Assembly (NCBI GenBank): GCA_037976565.1
Contig: CP137670.1
Location: 12,734,600-12,798,599 of the forward strand
Length of the DNA: 64,000 nucleotides
From: Mesocentrotus franciscanus
Taxonomy: Eukaryota; Echinodermata; Echinoidea; Camarodonta; Strongylocentrotidae
Direction of reading: 5' to 3'
This document shows, in pieces, positions 23,392 to 33,756 of this stretch; within the stretch, counting starts at the first letter, position 1; every line of letters starts with the position of its first letter. The notes beneath the pieces were generated by a model. That model was given only the letters and a program-made list of their open reading frames with translations, was not told the origin of the DNA and did not search any database. The translations under genes were made by a program, and so were the position numbers.

Positions 23392-24404
23392 CCTTGCAAT
23401 GGTTTGAAGATTATTTGTGTAAACGATCACAGTTTATACAATATAAAGACAAAATGTCTTTGAAGTTGAATGTAACATGTGGTGTCCCTCAAGGCTCCGT
23501 TCTTGGACCAACATTATTTTTACTATATATAAATGACCTACCAAACTCCACAAACTTTTTCAATTTCAGATTATTTGCTGATGACTCGAATTTTTTTCAT
23601 ACTTTTAATCCTAGACAAAAAGAAATTGATTTAGAAGTTGTAAGTGAAAATTTAATGAAGGTGCAGGAATGGTGTAACGCAAACGAAGTCACAATTAACC
23701 TACAGAAAACAAACTATATGATTATGAAATCCAAAGGTAGATCAATAGACAAAAAAGGATCTGTGAGAATATCAAGATCAGATATTAAAGAGGTATCCGT
23801 TGCTTCATTTGTAGGAATTGAAATTGATTGTCACCTTTCATGGAAAGAACATATTCAGACAATAAACAAATGCATACGAAAGAAAGTAGGCATTCTGTTT
23901 AAACTGAGACATTTTGTTCCCAAGAATATACTTGTGTTATTATATAAGGCTTTTATACAGCCTCACCTCTCTTATGGAGTAGAAGTATGGGGGAGCACTT
24001 ACAAAAGTAATCTAAATTGTATATATTTAAGTCAAAAAATGGCAATGAGAGCAATTACATTCAGTCCACTTAGAACAGACTCCAAACCTCTTTTTCAAAG
24101 TCTAGAAATATTAAATATTTTTCAACTTCATGAACTTCTTGTATCAACATTTATGTATGATTTGGTAAAAGGTGTTTTACCACACTCCTTAGTTGATTAT
24201 TGTCAGATGATACAACACAGATATGCAACTAGGAGAAAAGAAAGTGGCTTACTCTATCAACCAAAATGTAAAACAACGCAAGGGCAATTTTGTATTTCGT
24301 TTGTAGGAACAAAGCTGTGGAATGATCTCCCAGATGAAATTAGATTAAAAACATCGAGGTTATCTTTTCGGAGACATCTTTCCACCTACCTTCTATGTAA
24401 ATGA
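23364..24404 (+). pseudogene. LINE ORF2 reverse transcriptase catalytic core and C-terminus
   Basis: 346 open codons. HYGIRGLALQWFEDYL and CGVPQGSVLGPTLFLLYIND are RT blocks B; FADDSNFF (about 23574) is the catalytic FADD block; FVGIEIDCHLSWKEHI is block D/E. The C-terminus contains SYGVEVWGSTYK, LFQSLEILNIFQLHELLV and KLWNDLPDEIR, as in CR1-like elements. It ends at TGA 24402-24404. This part is outside the duplication and free of lesions, but the ORF as a whole is broken upstream. Confidence 0.85.
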
Positions 24405-25110
24405 CGTGGGCTCAGTCTCACCCCCCCCCCCTTCGTTTTTCCTTTTTTATTTAACTTGTCTTCCTTTAATATATGTATACACTTGCTTGTTAACGATTAT
24501 AGCTGCCTTAAGCTTTTACAGGATTTGTGCATGTACGCACATCTGTATATTATTTTTTTTTATTAATACATCCTTTTCATTTTTATGAACACATTGATGA
24601 CTTTATTTGTTCAAAGATTTGTTATCTTTCAGTATAATGCATAAACACTTAAAGTTTGTGTTGTTGTTGTTTTTTTTACTTTCTTTTCTTTTCTTTTTTT
24701 TCATTTTAGAAATGTAAAAAAGTAACATGATACTGTATTATTTTGTTGTATATATGTAAATACAAAACAAACAAGTTTTACATTTATATGTATAAACAAA
24801 TTAAAAAAAAAAATCTTGCCAAAGAATGGAACTAGGCTCGACTAGCACTTGTGCTAACTTCTAGTTCCCATTAACAACTTCACCTAAATATAGTAATACA
24901 CATATTTACGTACATATCTTTTGTACATTTAATAGTATGCAGAGCTATGTCTAAATATCGTTTTAAAACCATTACTGTTCAATCAACATTACTCTTATGT
25001 TATGTATATAGTCTATGTATCAGTATTATTCTTTGCATTGTATGATTGTTCATATGTACTGTCATTATTGTGATGTGTTGTTGTTAATAAAATTCAATTC
25101 AATTCAATTA
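24405..25110 (+). other. LINE 3' UTR, polyadenylation signal and pentamer tail
   Basis: Non-coding, T-rich. It includes the small inverted motif TAGCACTTGTGCTA (24844-24857), AATAAA at 25086 and a tail of about three AATTC units before the flank begins at 25111. Short tandem tails instead of poly(A) are characteristic of CR1-like elements. Confidence 0.75.
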
Positions 25111-25177
25111 CGTGAGTTGATCGTCATTTGCTGTGTATCTCTGTGGCCTACACGTGCTTTTCCTACAAAGCATATCG

Positions 25178-25310
25178 TATAGCAAGATGCCTAACACGGG
25201 ATAGGCCAACCTGTTGCATCGTGCGTTTGTTATACCACATTACATGGGTTGATCGTCATCTGCCGTGTAATCTCTTTGATTACACGGAGGGTAGGTGCAC
25301 GCCTTGCTGC
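25178..25310 (+). repeat. Second copy of the split repeat
   Basis: Begins TATAGCAAGATGCCTAACAC, passes TATACCACATTACATGGGTT and GATCGTCATCTGCCG. It pairs with 19025-19090 and with 25111-25177 as described for the LINE target. Confidence 0.65.
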
Positions 25311-25600
25311 CTCATTCGCGCGCGTTCATTGCATCCTTGCATGGACAACGCCGGCCGTGCTCCCGTCCGCTCGTCCTCCCTGGGACCCCGCGTGGAATTG
25401 TGTCACTAGCGAGCTTCCGATTTAGGCACCCGACGTGGGCTACTACGCGTGACGTCATATTTATCCCCAGCGCATGCGCGAGCTTCTGGGCCCACGTTCC
25501 CTTCCAAATCACACGACGGGAGTCGGGGGTAATTTCCGTGAATTCCCGTCGTCGTGAAAACGTCAACGTGAGTGCAGTTTCATCGGTATCCCTGATCAAA
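25310..25600. promoter_or_regulatory. CpG-rich island-like block with CRE and NRF-1-like motifs
   Basis: Contains TGACGTCA at about 25451 (CRE palindrome), CAGCGCATGCGCG at about 25470 (NRF-1-like) and AACGTCAAC|GTGAGTGC near 25562, which could be a splice donor of a first exon. No gene could be traced from it. It may be a promoter or a CpG-rich repeat. Confidence 0.3.
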
Positions 25601-25637
25601 CTTTCAGACGACTTGGTATAATTAAACTAGCCTAGGT

Positions 25638-26450
25638 ATGTTCTTTTATTATTCTATTATTTCCTCTTGCTATCCTTTGTTTCTTCCTTCTATCACCTTC
25701 TCTTATGTTATTCCTTTTTTATTCTATCACTTTCTCTTTCTTTATTTCCTTATGTTATTCTGTGTTTCTTCCTTTTATCACCTTCTCTTATGTTATTCTT
25801 TGTTTTATTATTCTATCACTTTCTCTTTCTTTCTTTCCTAATGTTTTTCCTTGTTTCTTTCTTATATCACCTTCTCTTATGTTATTCTTTATTTTTGTTA
25901 TCATTCTATCACTTTCTCTTTTTTTTCTTTCCTTATGCTATTCCTTGTTTCTTCCTTCTATCACCTTCTCTTGTGTTACTCCTTTATCATTTTATCACTT
26001 TCTCTTTCTGCCTTTCCTATGTTATTCTTTGTTTCTTCCTTGTTTCACCTTTTTTATGTTGTTCTTTGTTTTTATCATTCTATCAATTCCTCTTTCTATC
26101 TTTCCTTATGTTATTCCTTGTTTCTTCGTTCTATCACCTTCTCTTATGTTATTCCTGTATCATTCTATCACTTTCTCTTACTGTTCTTCCTTATGTTATT
26201 CTTTGTTTCTTCGTTTTATCACCTTTTCTTATGTTATTCTTTGTTTGTTATCATTCTATCACTTTCTCTTTCTTTCTTTCCTCATGTTATTCCTTGTTTC
26301 TTCCTTCTATCACCTCCTTTTATGTTATTCCTTTATCATGCTATCACTTTCTCTTTCTGTCTTTCCTATGTTATTCTTTGTTTCTTCCTTCTATCACCTT
26401 TTCTTATGTTATTTTTTGTTTTATCATTCTAACTTTCTATTTCTGTCATC
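25638..26450. repeat. Polypyrimidine minisatellite
   Basis: About 800 bases dominated by T and C on the plus strand. Recurrent phrases are CTATCACCTTCTCTTATG, TTATTCTTTGTTTCTTCC and CACTTTCTCTTTCTTTC, recurring roughly every 85-100 bases in two alternating types. All three plus frames stay open over long stretches and encode only F/L/S/Y-rich peptides. Not a gene. Confidence 0.85.
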
Positions 26451-26523
26451 CTAATCCTAATGTTATTCATCATATCAGATTTTCGCGCGCTGTGAATTTA
26501 TTATCTGATTTAATCACCTGATC

Positions 26524-26710
26524 TCAAAAATTGGTCACGTGACCGACGAAAGCACCGTCGTGAAAAATCGAAAGCACTGCCGCGAAGGGAACGGATGTGA
26601 GCTGCGCAACGTCTCCATGCTCCAGTACCTCGTAGTAGCTCGCTAACTGTTCCCGCGCAACGGCAAAGGCCGGTACGGTCGAGGAAATGATGTCAGAAAA
26701 GTCCCCACGA
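26524..26710 (-). CDS. Hypothetical minus-strand coding segment
   Basis: Minus frame reads NRRGDFSDIISSTVPAFAVA, REQLASYYEVLEHGDVAQLT, SVPFAAVLSIFHDGAFVGHV, TNF, stop. Composition is more balanced than chance frames nearby and the DNA is CpG-rich. There is no ATG close by; the frame continues upstream to 26982 through simple sequence. No family is recognised. It could be a last exon or an accidental frame. Confidence 0.2.
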
Positions 26711-26779
26711 CGATTTTGCGTATTAATATATAGATGATAATAATATGTTATTGTATAGCGCTCACATTTGACAGACTTA

Positions 26780-26900
26780 ACAGCTCGGTCATGGAGAAAC
26801 CAGAGAGAGAGACAGACAGACAGACAGGGTGGGAAAGAAAAGGGAGAGGGAAGAAAATTGAGGGATCGAGAGAAAGGCAAGATGAGAAATAAAGTTAATA
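26780..26900. repeat. Purine-rich GA/CAGA tract
   Basis: AGAGAGAGACAGACAGACAG at about 26801-26825 followed by GGGAAAG/GGAGAGGG purine-rich sequence. Simple repeat only. Confidence 0.6.
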
Positions 26901-27721
26901 CATAGAATGAATTAGACCTAAGCATGTGATTTAAGAGATACAAGTAATAGGCCAGTTTCGCAATGCATCGAAATTTATACATGCCCGCTCAGCGACAAAC
27001 CATCACATCGACATGCTACAACGAACGGCACCCCGATAGCCAGAACGAAAAACGCACACATTGCCCCCTGTTAGGTCGGACAAAAAGTATGGCTTGCCCA
27101 ACCCAACAACACGCGAAGCATGCAATGTGCCCTCCCACCACGAAACACCATCCACTGCAACAGACGAATGCAATAGCCTTTCACTAGGCACTTGACAAAG
27201 ATGTGTGGATTAAACTCGAATACACTACGAAAATGGCCCATTGCATAAAACCTATACAAACCAGCATTGTCAATGTGAATAAATTGTAAAAGCCTTTCTT
27301 TGTGTTGTCTCTTGAATACATTCTGAGAGCATGAAGATTTAAGATTAGTAGGCAATGCATTCCCTAGTTTGGGACCTGCATAGTAAATGTGTTTTTGAAA
27401 AATTGACGTTCTTGCGTTCTGTCTCTGACAAGAAAACATAAAAATGGCCAGTCTTAATTAATACAACTCCAATACATTCACAGTTTCTAATTGAGTAATA
27501 AAACAGAAGAAGAAGAAAGAGACGGAAAAAAGGGAAAACAAAACTCACAATCATGCACACACTACAGAGACTCTACCAACAGAAATAAATAGTATCGGAA
27601 TTGCTTTTATTTGTTTATTTTGAAATTCATTTATTTTGCGTGAATACAGATTAACGCAAATGTCACCCTCAGAGCAATGCGGTAATGTAAATTACCAATC
27701 TGACCGTTCACATTCAATATC

Positions 27722-28254
27722 AGTCATCCAAAACCACATTGGACATGTTACTTTGATCTGCGCATTACAAACTGCATTACGAAATTTTATTTTTATTTTG
27801 AGCATTCGGAACCACATTGCAAATGTTTCTTTAGATCTGTGCATTCAAAATCACATTACAAATGTTTCTTTAGATCTCTGCATTCAAAACCACGTGGCAC
27901 ATGTTACTTTTGATATGTGCATTCAAAACTAGATTGGACATATTACTTTTGATCTGCGCATTCAAAAACCGCCGCATGTTACTTTTAATCTCCGCATTTA
28001 AAACCACATTGGACATGTTACTTTTGATCTGCGCATTGAGAACCTCATTAGACATATAACTTTTGACCTGCGCATTCAAAACTACATTGAAAATGTTACT
28101 TTTGATCTGCGCATTCGAAACCACATTGGTCACGTTACTTTTGATCTGCGCATTCAAAACCACATTGAAAATGTTACTCTTGATCTGCGCATTCAAAACC
28201 ACATTGAAAATGTTACTTTTGATTTGCTAATTCAAAACCACATTGAGACTGTTA
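27722..28254. repeat. 39-bp minisatellite, about 13 units
   Basis: The unit reads GCATTCAAAACCACATTG, AAAATGTTACTTTTGATCTGC. One unit near 27961 is shortened. Since 39 is thirteen codons, the minus strand stays open (27870-28202) as repeats of VLNAQIKSNMSN. No promoter, start context or splice site supports translation. Confidence 0.9.
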
Positions 28255-29430
28255 GAGGGCCGATCTATGGAAGGTAACAAAACTCCTATAGGGACAAACG
28301 TGTTAATCATTAGCGACATTTAATATCGACAGATGGATATACGTTCATACTAATGTTCCTAAATGCATATCAGCGATTTAGTTAAATAAAACGTTGCACT
28401 TCTTTTATTTCACATTTCCATGATTAAACTCTACATTTGATGGACACCGATTCATAAAAATACCCCCATAAGCCCATATTACAGATCACCCAAACATTTT
28501 ATTTTCTTTCATTGGTATTAATTGTTAAGTCCTGTATTTGTTTGATATTTGTTGTTGTCGTGGGTCTTAGTAAAGGCTGTAACCACCAAATTCATTCAAT
28601 ATAATAAATGAAATAAATAAGTATTTGAATGGTCAGAACAGCGATAATAATGATAATGATAATATTGATAATAATAACAATGATTTTTATCTACAAGATC
28701 CATGTAAATTGTATTTCATCTCTTTCCTCTCAATAATTACTTATTGACCTGCTTATAGACATACTTACATGCAACATCCTGTTGCTGATCTCCGACAAAA
28801 GCGGAGGGAGATCAAGAAGAAGAAGAAGAATGATACAAATAATATAAACTCATCTCTCATTTCTTTGAAAGACGTGCTGTCGTTATGACGGTATCAGTTT
28901 TTCTGTTGAAAATATTTGCAATACAAATGTACACATATAATAAATAAACATGCAAAAACAAGACCACTAAAAGTTCTCAAAATTTCAAATTTGAAAGCTG
29001 TATTTCCTAATACAAATTCGCAATTGCCGAATCGATCATGCATGCCATTCTCAGTTTTGTATATATTTACTTATTAATTAATTTACCTATTTATTTCTGT
29101 ATATATATATATATATATATATGTATGAATTGAATTTGTATTTATTTGTGTATGTATTGACACAACCTTTATATCTACTTCATTTTATATTCATTGATGT
29201 ATTGATTTAGTTTGACTTTATTACGCTATTAATCTTCATACGCTTTCTTGACAAACATCAATCAATTTCATCAACAAACATTCAAGTTCCTGCAAAGTTT
29301 GGCCCTTTATTGCTCCAGTGCAGTTTTTAATTGTTTTTGTTCATTTAATTCCCTTTTTATTTCCACAGAATTCCAACTTGTTTACATGAAAACTTGGCCG
29401 TTTCCATTTTCACTAATGGCAAAGGGCAGC
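28255..29430. other. No gene; decayed repeat tails
   Basis: Contains TAATAATGATAATGATAATA-like simple sequence near 28645, GATCTCCGACAAAAGCGGAG followed by AAGAAGAAGAAG at about 28780-28830 (resembles a retroelement 3' end with hairpin and tail), and an AT run near 29098-29122. No ORF of note. Confidence 0.45.
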
Positions 29431-29432
29431 CA

Positions 29433-30144
29433 CACTGTAAAAACCAGGGTGTAGAAATTCTTACACCAGTATGGTATTGAATTTTTTTGACCCCATTGGT
29501 GTTGATTATAATCTCAATGGTGTTATTTTTAACACCGTTCAGATTTAAGCATGCATTCATAATTACTGGGTGTTAAGTAACATGGTGTAGTTTTATGCTC
29601 GGTGTTGAAAGTATCATCACGTGATTTCGTTTAAGGCGGTTGATTGGTCGAATAAGTTTTCACAAAGTGTACCCGCGCTTAATGATTACTTTACACGTGT
29701 TCACAGAAAAATAGATTTATCATGATTTGTTAAGCAAATTATGACAATGCACATCAATTTTGTGATTTGTATTTTACTTTGGCAATTATTGACCAATAGA
29801 TTATTTGTCCGATCTTGTTACAATTACATTAACGTTTTAACAATAGATATATTGATTATATGATTACTAACCAAGAAACAACATGCATGTTTATTATATA
29901 TTCGTGTACCAGCCTGTATCACTTAAATGTTAATCTTGAATTTACTTCAAATGATCTATGTGATGGAGTTAATGCAATGGAGATTAGAATATACCTATTG
30001 GTGGAAAGTAACCAACATCGATTATGAATTATCAGTTTACCACTGGTTCTTCTACCCTGGTCGATAATGGTCGATAATAGGGAATATGGAATGAAGGACC
30101 ATTAGGAACCCATAGAAAAATCTCTAATGGATCAACAAGAATAT
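29433..30144. mobile_element. TIR element, copy 1, right end missing
   Basis: Begins CACTGTAAAAACCAGGGTGT and follows the copy at 32245-33077 for about 710 bases, including GGCGGTTGATTGGTCGAATA and ATGCAATGGAGATTAGAATA. Homology stops at AACAAGAATAT (30144), where unrelated sequence begins, so the right inverted repeat is lost. Relative to copy 2 it has about 20 extra bases near 29500. Non-coding. Confidence 0.8.
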
Positions 30145-30211
30145 ATCGAAAATAATATCGCTAGTGATATTCGTTTGTCTCGCAATGTGGTCAATAAGGG
30201 ATCTAAAAGAT

Positions 30212-30247
30212 GACGACGTTTCGTGCGCCGCTGCAACACTTCGTCAG
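30212..30247 (-). ncRNA. Hammerhead-ribozyme-like motif
   Basis: The minus strand reads CTGACGA, then GTGTTGCAGCGGCGCAC with GTG/CAC pairing as a short stem II, then GAAACGTCGTC. CTGANGA..GAAAC..GTC is the conserved core of the minimal type-I hammerhead found in Penelope-like elements. Stem I pairing is not obvious here, so activity is doubtful. Confidence 0.4.
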
Positions 30248-30407
30248 GTGATAACAACTAATGTAAAGCAAGCGTGTTTTATACTCTAAGGGAGGACCGG
30301 CGCGGCGGTCAATAATTCGATCGATAATTGGAACAATAACGCACAAGGCCTATTAGCCGACGCACTTGGTGCTCGACCAATCAGCAGGCCGCTGGTTCGG
30401 CTAATTA

Positions 30408-30558
30408 TGCACAAGGTCGTATGTTCGACGCACACGGTGCTCGACCAATCAGCAGGCCGCTGGTTCGGCTCGCCTGCTGGGCGGAAGCAATAGCGAGCCG
30501 AACCAGCGGCCTGCTGATTGGTCGAGCACTGTGTGCGTCGACCATACGGCCTTGTGCA
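30408..30558. repeat. 65-bp-arm hairpin plus upstream direct repeat
   Basis: TGCACAAGGTCGTATGTTCG..GCCGCTGGTTCGGCTCG at 30408-30472 is inverted at about 30493-30558 with few mismatches; the loop holds CCTGCTGGGCGGAAGCAATA. A direct copy of the left arm occurs just upstream (about 30343-30403). GC-rich in an AT-rich setting. Confidence 0.8.
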
Positions 30559-30599
30559 TTACTAAAGAGAATGGGCAGAGTTGATGCCTAATCAAATTT

Positions 30600-31355
30600 T
30601 TAAAATGGTATTTTTTGTTTGGTTAGATCTTGGAATGTACGAGGAATACCTTTTTTTCTTTTTTAAGACTCTTTAAAAAAAATGAAAGAGTACACATAAC
30701 ATGATACCGACCATTCCAATGTAAATCCTCAATAAACATAACATTTCCAATTTGTTTTGGATAAAATTGTGTGATTAAAGGATTATATTTACAAATAATG
30801 TTTGGATTTGGCGGTCGTAATAATATAGTGCATTTAAGTGAATTCTGACAAATGTAAGACAAGAAACGTTCTCTGCTATATTGCACGATCAAATACCTGC
30901 ATTTGACAAAGTTTTATCTGCTGTAAAATGTTATTATGAAACGGAAAAATAAATATATCAAACGAATCTCAACAAAAAAAAATCAAGAAAGAGATTGCTT
31001 CATTGTTACTGAAGCCCTTTTAGTTTGAAATTACAATTGAAATCTGGCGGCATTATTTTTTGTGACCGAAATACCGGCTCCAAGGGCGCCCTTCTTGGCA
31101 CCCGTCAACAACAAAAAATGAAAATAGTACGGTATGGTCGACATCTTGACCAAATTTTGTGTTTTTAGATCTGCACCAAAGTACCCCTATATTGCCCTAA
31201 CATACCCGACTAAAAAAGGCACTTATATGATGTATATCATTTTATATTGCGTGAAATAGATAGTTATTGACCTTGTATTACACAAATGCTGAAAACATAT
31301 GAGTATCAAAGTTTACTAGGGTAACAGAGAGAGAGAAAAGGGTGGTGAACATACA
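30600..31355. other. No recognisable gene
   Basis: AT-rich. The minus ORF near 30623-30892 has no supporting features. Confidence 0.4.
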
Positions 31356-31359
31356 TAAT

Positions 31360-31650
31360 TATGTCTTTAATAGTCGAGTGGTTTAATCATTTAACTGGAC
31401 ATGCAAATGTGTCAGGTTCAAGCTCCGGCACGGCACGTATGTCCTTTAGCAAGGCATTTCATCTACACGGACATTGCTCCCCTCCACCCAGGTGCTACAT
31501 GGGTACCCAATAGGATGTGAATATCATTGTGATTGGATTATCATGTCGCCGTAGAAAGGCAGCTGGCTAGAATTTTCCCTATGAATTGTTATGTTAATAC
31601 TGCAAGCGCTTCGCCCGATGGTAAATGAAAAGCGCTTTGTCAGAAACATC
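31360..31650 (+). mobile_element. tRNA-derived SINE
   Basis: An A-box-like TAGTCGAGTGGT (31371-31382) and a B box GGTTCAAGCTCC (31415-31426) give an internal RNA polymerase III promoter with tRNA-like spacing. Then come GTCCTTTAGCAAGGCATTTC, ACCCAGGTGCTACATGGGTA and AAAGCGCTTTGTC, a body shared in part with the SINE at 43164-43436. Downstream is ATTATTATC-type simple tail. Confidence 0.75.
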
Positions 31651-32062
31651 AAGTTATTATCATTACTAGAATTAATAATACTATTCTAATTATCATTATT
31701 ACTATTATCATTTTCATTTGTATTAATATTATTGTTACCAATTTGCCTACAACCTAATGACGTAGTTATTGCCCACATTACTGTATTGCCTTTATGCAAT
31801 GGTCACTCAGCCAGCCGTGGGAACCCTTGCTGCTGTTGCCGTTTTATTTTTTAGAAGATAACAGTCTGCCGACAATCAAGTTATCTATATAAATGGAAAA
31901 ATACATTTTTATTGACTGATCGTACAAGCAGTGTCTGTATTCGGCCCTCTGTTGATGGTGTCATGATATACGATAAAGGTGTTCCTGTAGGCTTTGGTCA
32001 TCAAAGTCAACTTTCTAGTATTTCCTGAAAGATAATACGTTATTTAAGCACTCTCTCTCTCT

Positions 32063-32240
32063 ACATGCCGTATCCTGAGACGTTGGCGACCATGGAGTGC
32101 CACAACTCTCTGTCCCATATTCTACGAAGTAATTCATTCTCCTCGAGATCAATTCCACTTTCAGACATCCCACTCCTTAAGCTACTCATCCACATAATCC
32201 TCCTTCTACCCTACTCCTCCTCCCCCGAATCTTCCAGTCA
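32063..32240 (-). pseudogene. C-terminal end of non-LTR retrotransposon ORF2 (downstream piece)
   Basis: The minus strand continues from 33082 with LTGRFGGGGVG and, after small lesions, ends RELWHSMVANVSGYGM, TAG at 32063-32065. This is the typical end of the LINE polyprotein family whose preceding part is at 33082-33300. The 833-bp TIR element at 32245-33077 separates the two. Confidence 0.65.
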
Positions 32241-32244
32241 GTGC

Positions 32245-33077
32245 ACTGCAAAAACCAGGGTGTTAAATTTCTAACACCAGTATGGTATTGAATTTTTTGA
32301 CACCATTGGTGTTATTTTTAACACCGGTCAGATTTAAGCATGCATTAATAATTACTGGGTGTTAAGTAACATGGTGTTGTTTTATGCTTGGTGTTGAAAG
32401 TATCATCACGTGATTTCGTTTAAGGCGGTTGATTGGTCGAATAAGTTTTCACAAAGTGTACGCGCGCTTAATGATTACTTTACACGTGTTCACAGAAAAT
32501 ACATTTATCATGATTTGTTAAGCAAATTATGACAATGCACATCAATTTTGTGATTTGTATTTTCCTTTGGCAATTATTGACCAATAGATTATATGTCCGA
32601 TCTTGTTACAATTATATTAACGTTTTAGCAATAGATATATTGATTATATGATTACTAACCAAGAAACAACATGCATGTTTATTATATATATATGTGTACC
32701 AGCCTGTACCACATACATGTTAATCTTGAATTTACTTCAAATGATCTATGTGATGGAGTTAATGCAATGGAGATTAGAATATACCTATTGGTGGACAGTT
32801 GCCAGCATCGATTATGAATTATCAGTTTACCACTGGTTCCTCTACCCTGGTCGATAATGGTCGATAATAGGGAATATGGAATGTGGGACCATTAGACATA
32901 CATAGAAAAATCTCTAATGGATCAACAAGAATATAAACACCAAAAGTGGAATTGAATTTGTTATGATTCCAGATATTGGTGTTAATCTACACCAGTAGGA
33001 GTTGCACGATATAGATACCAAGAAAGTGTTAAATTTAACACCCTTGGTGTTAAATTTAACACTCTGGTTTTTGCAGT
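32245..33077. mobile_element. 833-bp TIR element nested in a LINE, copy 2, complete
   Basis: Left end ACTGCAAAAACCAGGGTGTT and right end AACACTCTGGTTTTTGCAGT form inverted repeats of about 26 bp. Flanks are GTGC at 32241-32244 and 33078-33081, so a 4-bp target duplication; a 2-bp TG reading starting one base earlier at each end also fits. It is inserted between the Ala and Leu codons of ..GLENLA|LTG.. in LINE coding sequence, so the empty site can be deduced. It has no transposase; the superfamily is unassigned. Confidence 0.85.
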
Positions 33078-33081
33078 GTGC

Positions 33082-33300
33082 AAGATTTTCCAAACCATTC
33101 TTCCGTATAACATGACCCAAGAAGCTCAGCTGTCGACCTCTTATATTATTCAGAAGCTTTCGTCTCGTTTTTGCCATGGCAAATACCTCATCATTAGAAA
33201 CTCTTTCTGTCCATGAAATTCTTAGCATTCTTCTCAGGAACCAAACTTCACAACTTTCCAGTCGTTTTCTTAGGTCTGAAGCCCTAAACTTTCCAAAAGT
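33082..33300 (-). pseudogene. C-terminal region of non-LTR retrotransposon ORF2 (upstream piece)
   Basis: The minus frame reads RKRLESCEVWFLRRMLRISW, TERVSNDEVFAMAKTRRKLL, NNIRGRQLSFLGHVIRKNGL, ENLA. The RRMLRISWT..RQL.FLGH motif is the familiar C-terminal region after the reverse transcriptase in invertebrate LINEs. It is 5'-truncated near 33300 and interrupted at 33081 by the TIR element. Confidence 0.75.
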
Positions 33301-33309
33301 GGTAATTTT

Positions 33310-33748
33310 AACAGTTTTGTTTTAGATCTATATTTTTGTCTTCTCCGGATTTTCTTTACAACGACCCTAAATACTTTAATTAATTTTGATCTCCTAAAAA
33401 CTTTGAAACAACGTAAGCTCTTTTATTGATACTTGTCATACAGAAGTTTTATGTACAATTTTCCATGATGTACGATTTATTGCATAATTCGATTTATGTT
33501 TTTATTATCAAACACATGAACAAAAGAAGTTAAAAAAATAAGAATAAATGAAAGTAGAAAAATATTACAACGGTAAATGACGATATGGTCTTAAGTTTTT
33601 TAAAAAGTTTGTAATGTATCGTACGCTTTAACATGTATTTTATTTCTTATTCCCGAATATTTTAAAACTGTTTAAATACGTGATGAAAAGAAAAATAGAT
33701 AATATATAAATATGTAATATGCCCTGCATTTTCTTTACAGTGCTGACA
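33310..33748. other. No recognisable gene
   Basis: AT-rich intergenic sequence. Confidence 0.45.
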
Positions 33749-33756
33749 TTTAATAG

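Larger units (their letters stand above)
19091..25110 (+). mobile_element. Nearly full-length LINE (CR1/L2/Rex1-like group) with internal duplication
   Basis: Order: 5' leader, ORF1 (19379-20287), 43-bp spacer, ORF2 with apurinic endonuclease and reverse transcriptase (20331-24404, broken), 3' UTR, AATAAA at 25086-25091, and a pentamer tail of AATTC repeats. Both borders are set by the split repeat at 19025-19090 / 25111-25260, with a short ATTA possibly duplicated. Length is about 6.0 kb, or about 4.9 kb without the internal 1.1-kb duplication, normal for a two-ORF LINE. The ORF1-ORF2 layout, APE-type endonuclease and short-repeat tail place it in the CR1-like assemblage; the exact clade is not determined. 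Confidence 0.85.
30145..30600 (-). mobile_element. Probable Penelope-like element terminal fragment
   Basis: Carries the GACGACGTTTCG..CTTCGTCAG signature that recurs at the ends of Penelope-like elements, followed by GC-rich sequence quite unlike the surroundings and a long hairpin at 30408-30558. No reverse transcriptase or GIY-YIG sequence is present, so only a terminal piece would remain. It begins exactly where copy 1 of the TIR element breaks off. Confidence 0.4.

Noticed and set aside
25638..26521. Three overlapping hydrophobic ORFs of 193-284 codons resembling membrane proteins
   Set aside because: They arise from polypyrimidine repeats (F, L, S, Y codons) and all three frames are open at once.
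27870..28202. 110-codon minus-strand repeat protein
   Set aside because: Generated by a 39-bp minisatellite; no promoter, start context or flanking coding sequence.
27722..28254. CRISPR-like array
   Set aside because: Units are contiguous 39-bp repeats without unique spacers, and the genome is eukaryotic.
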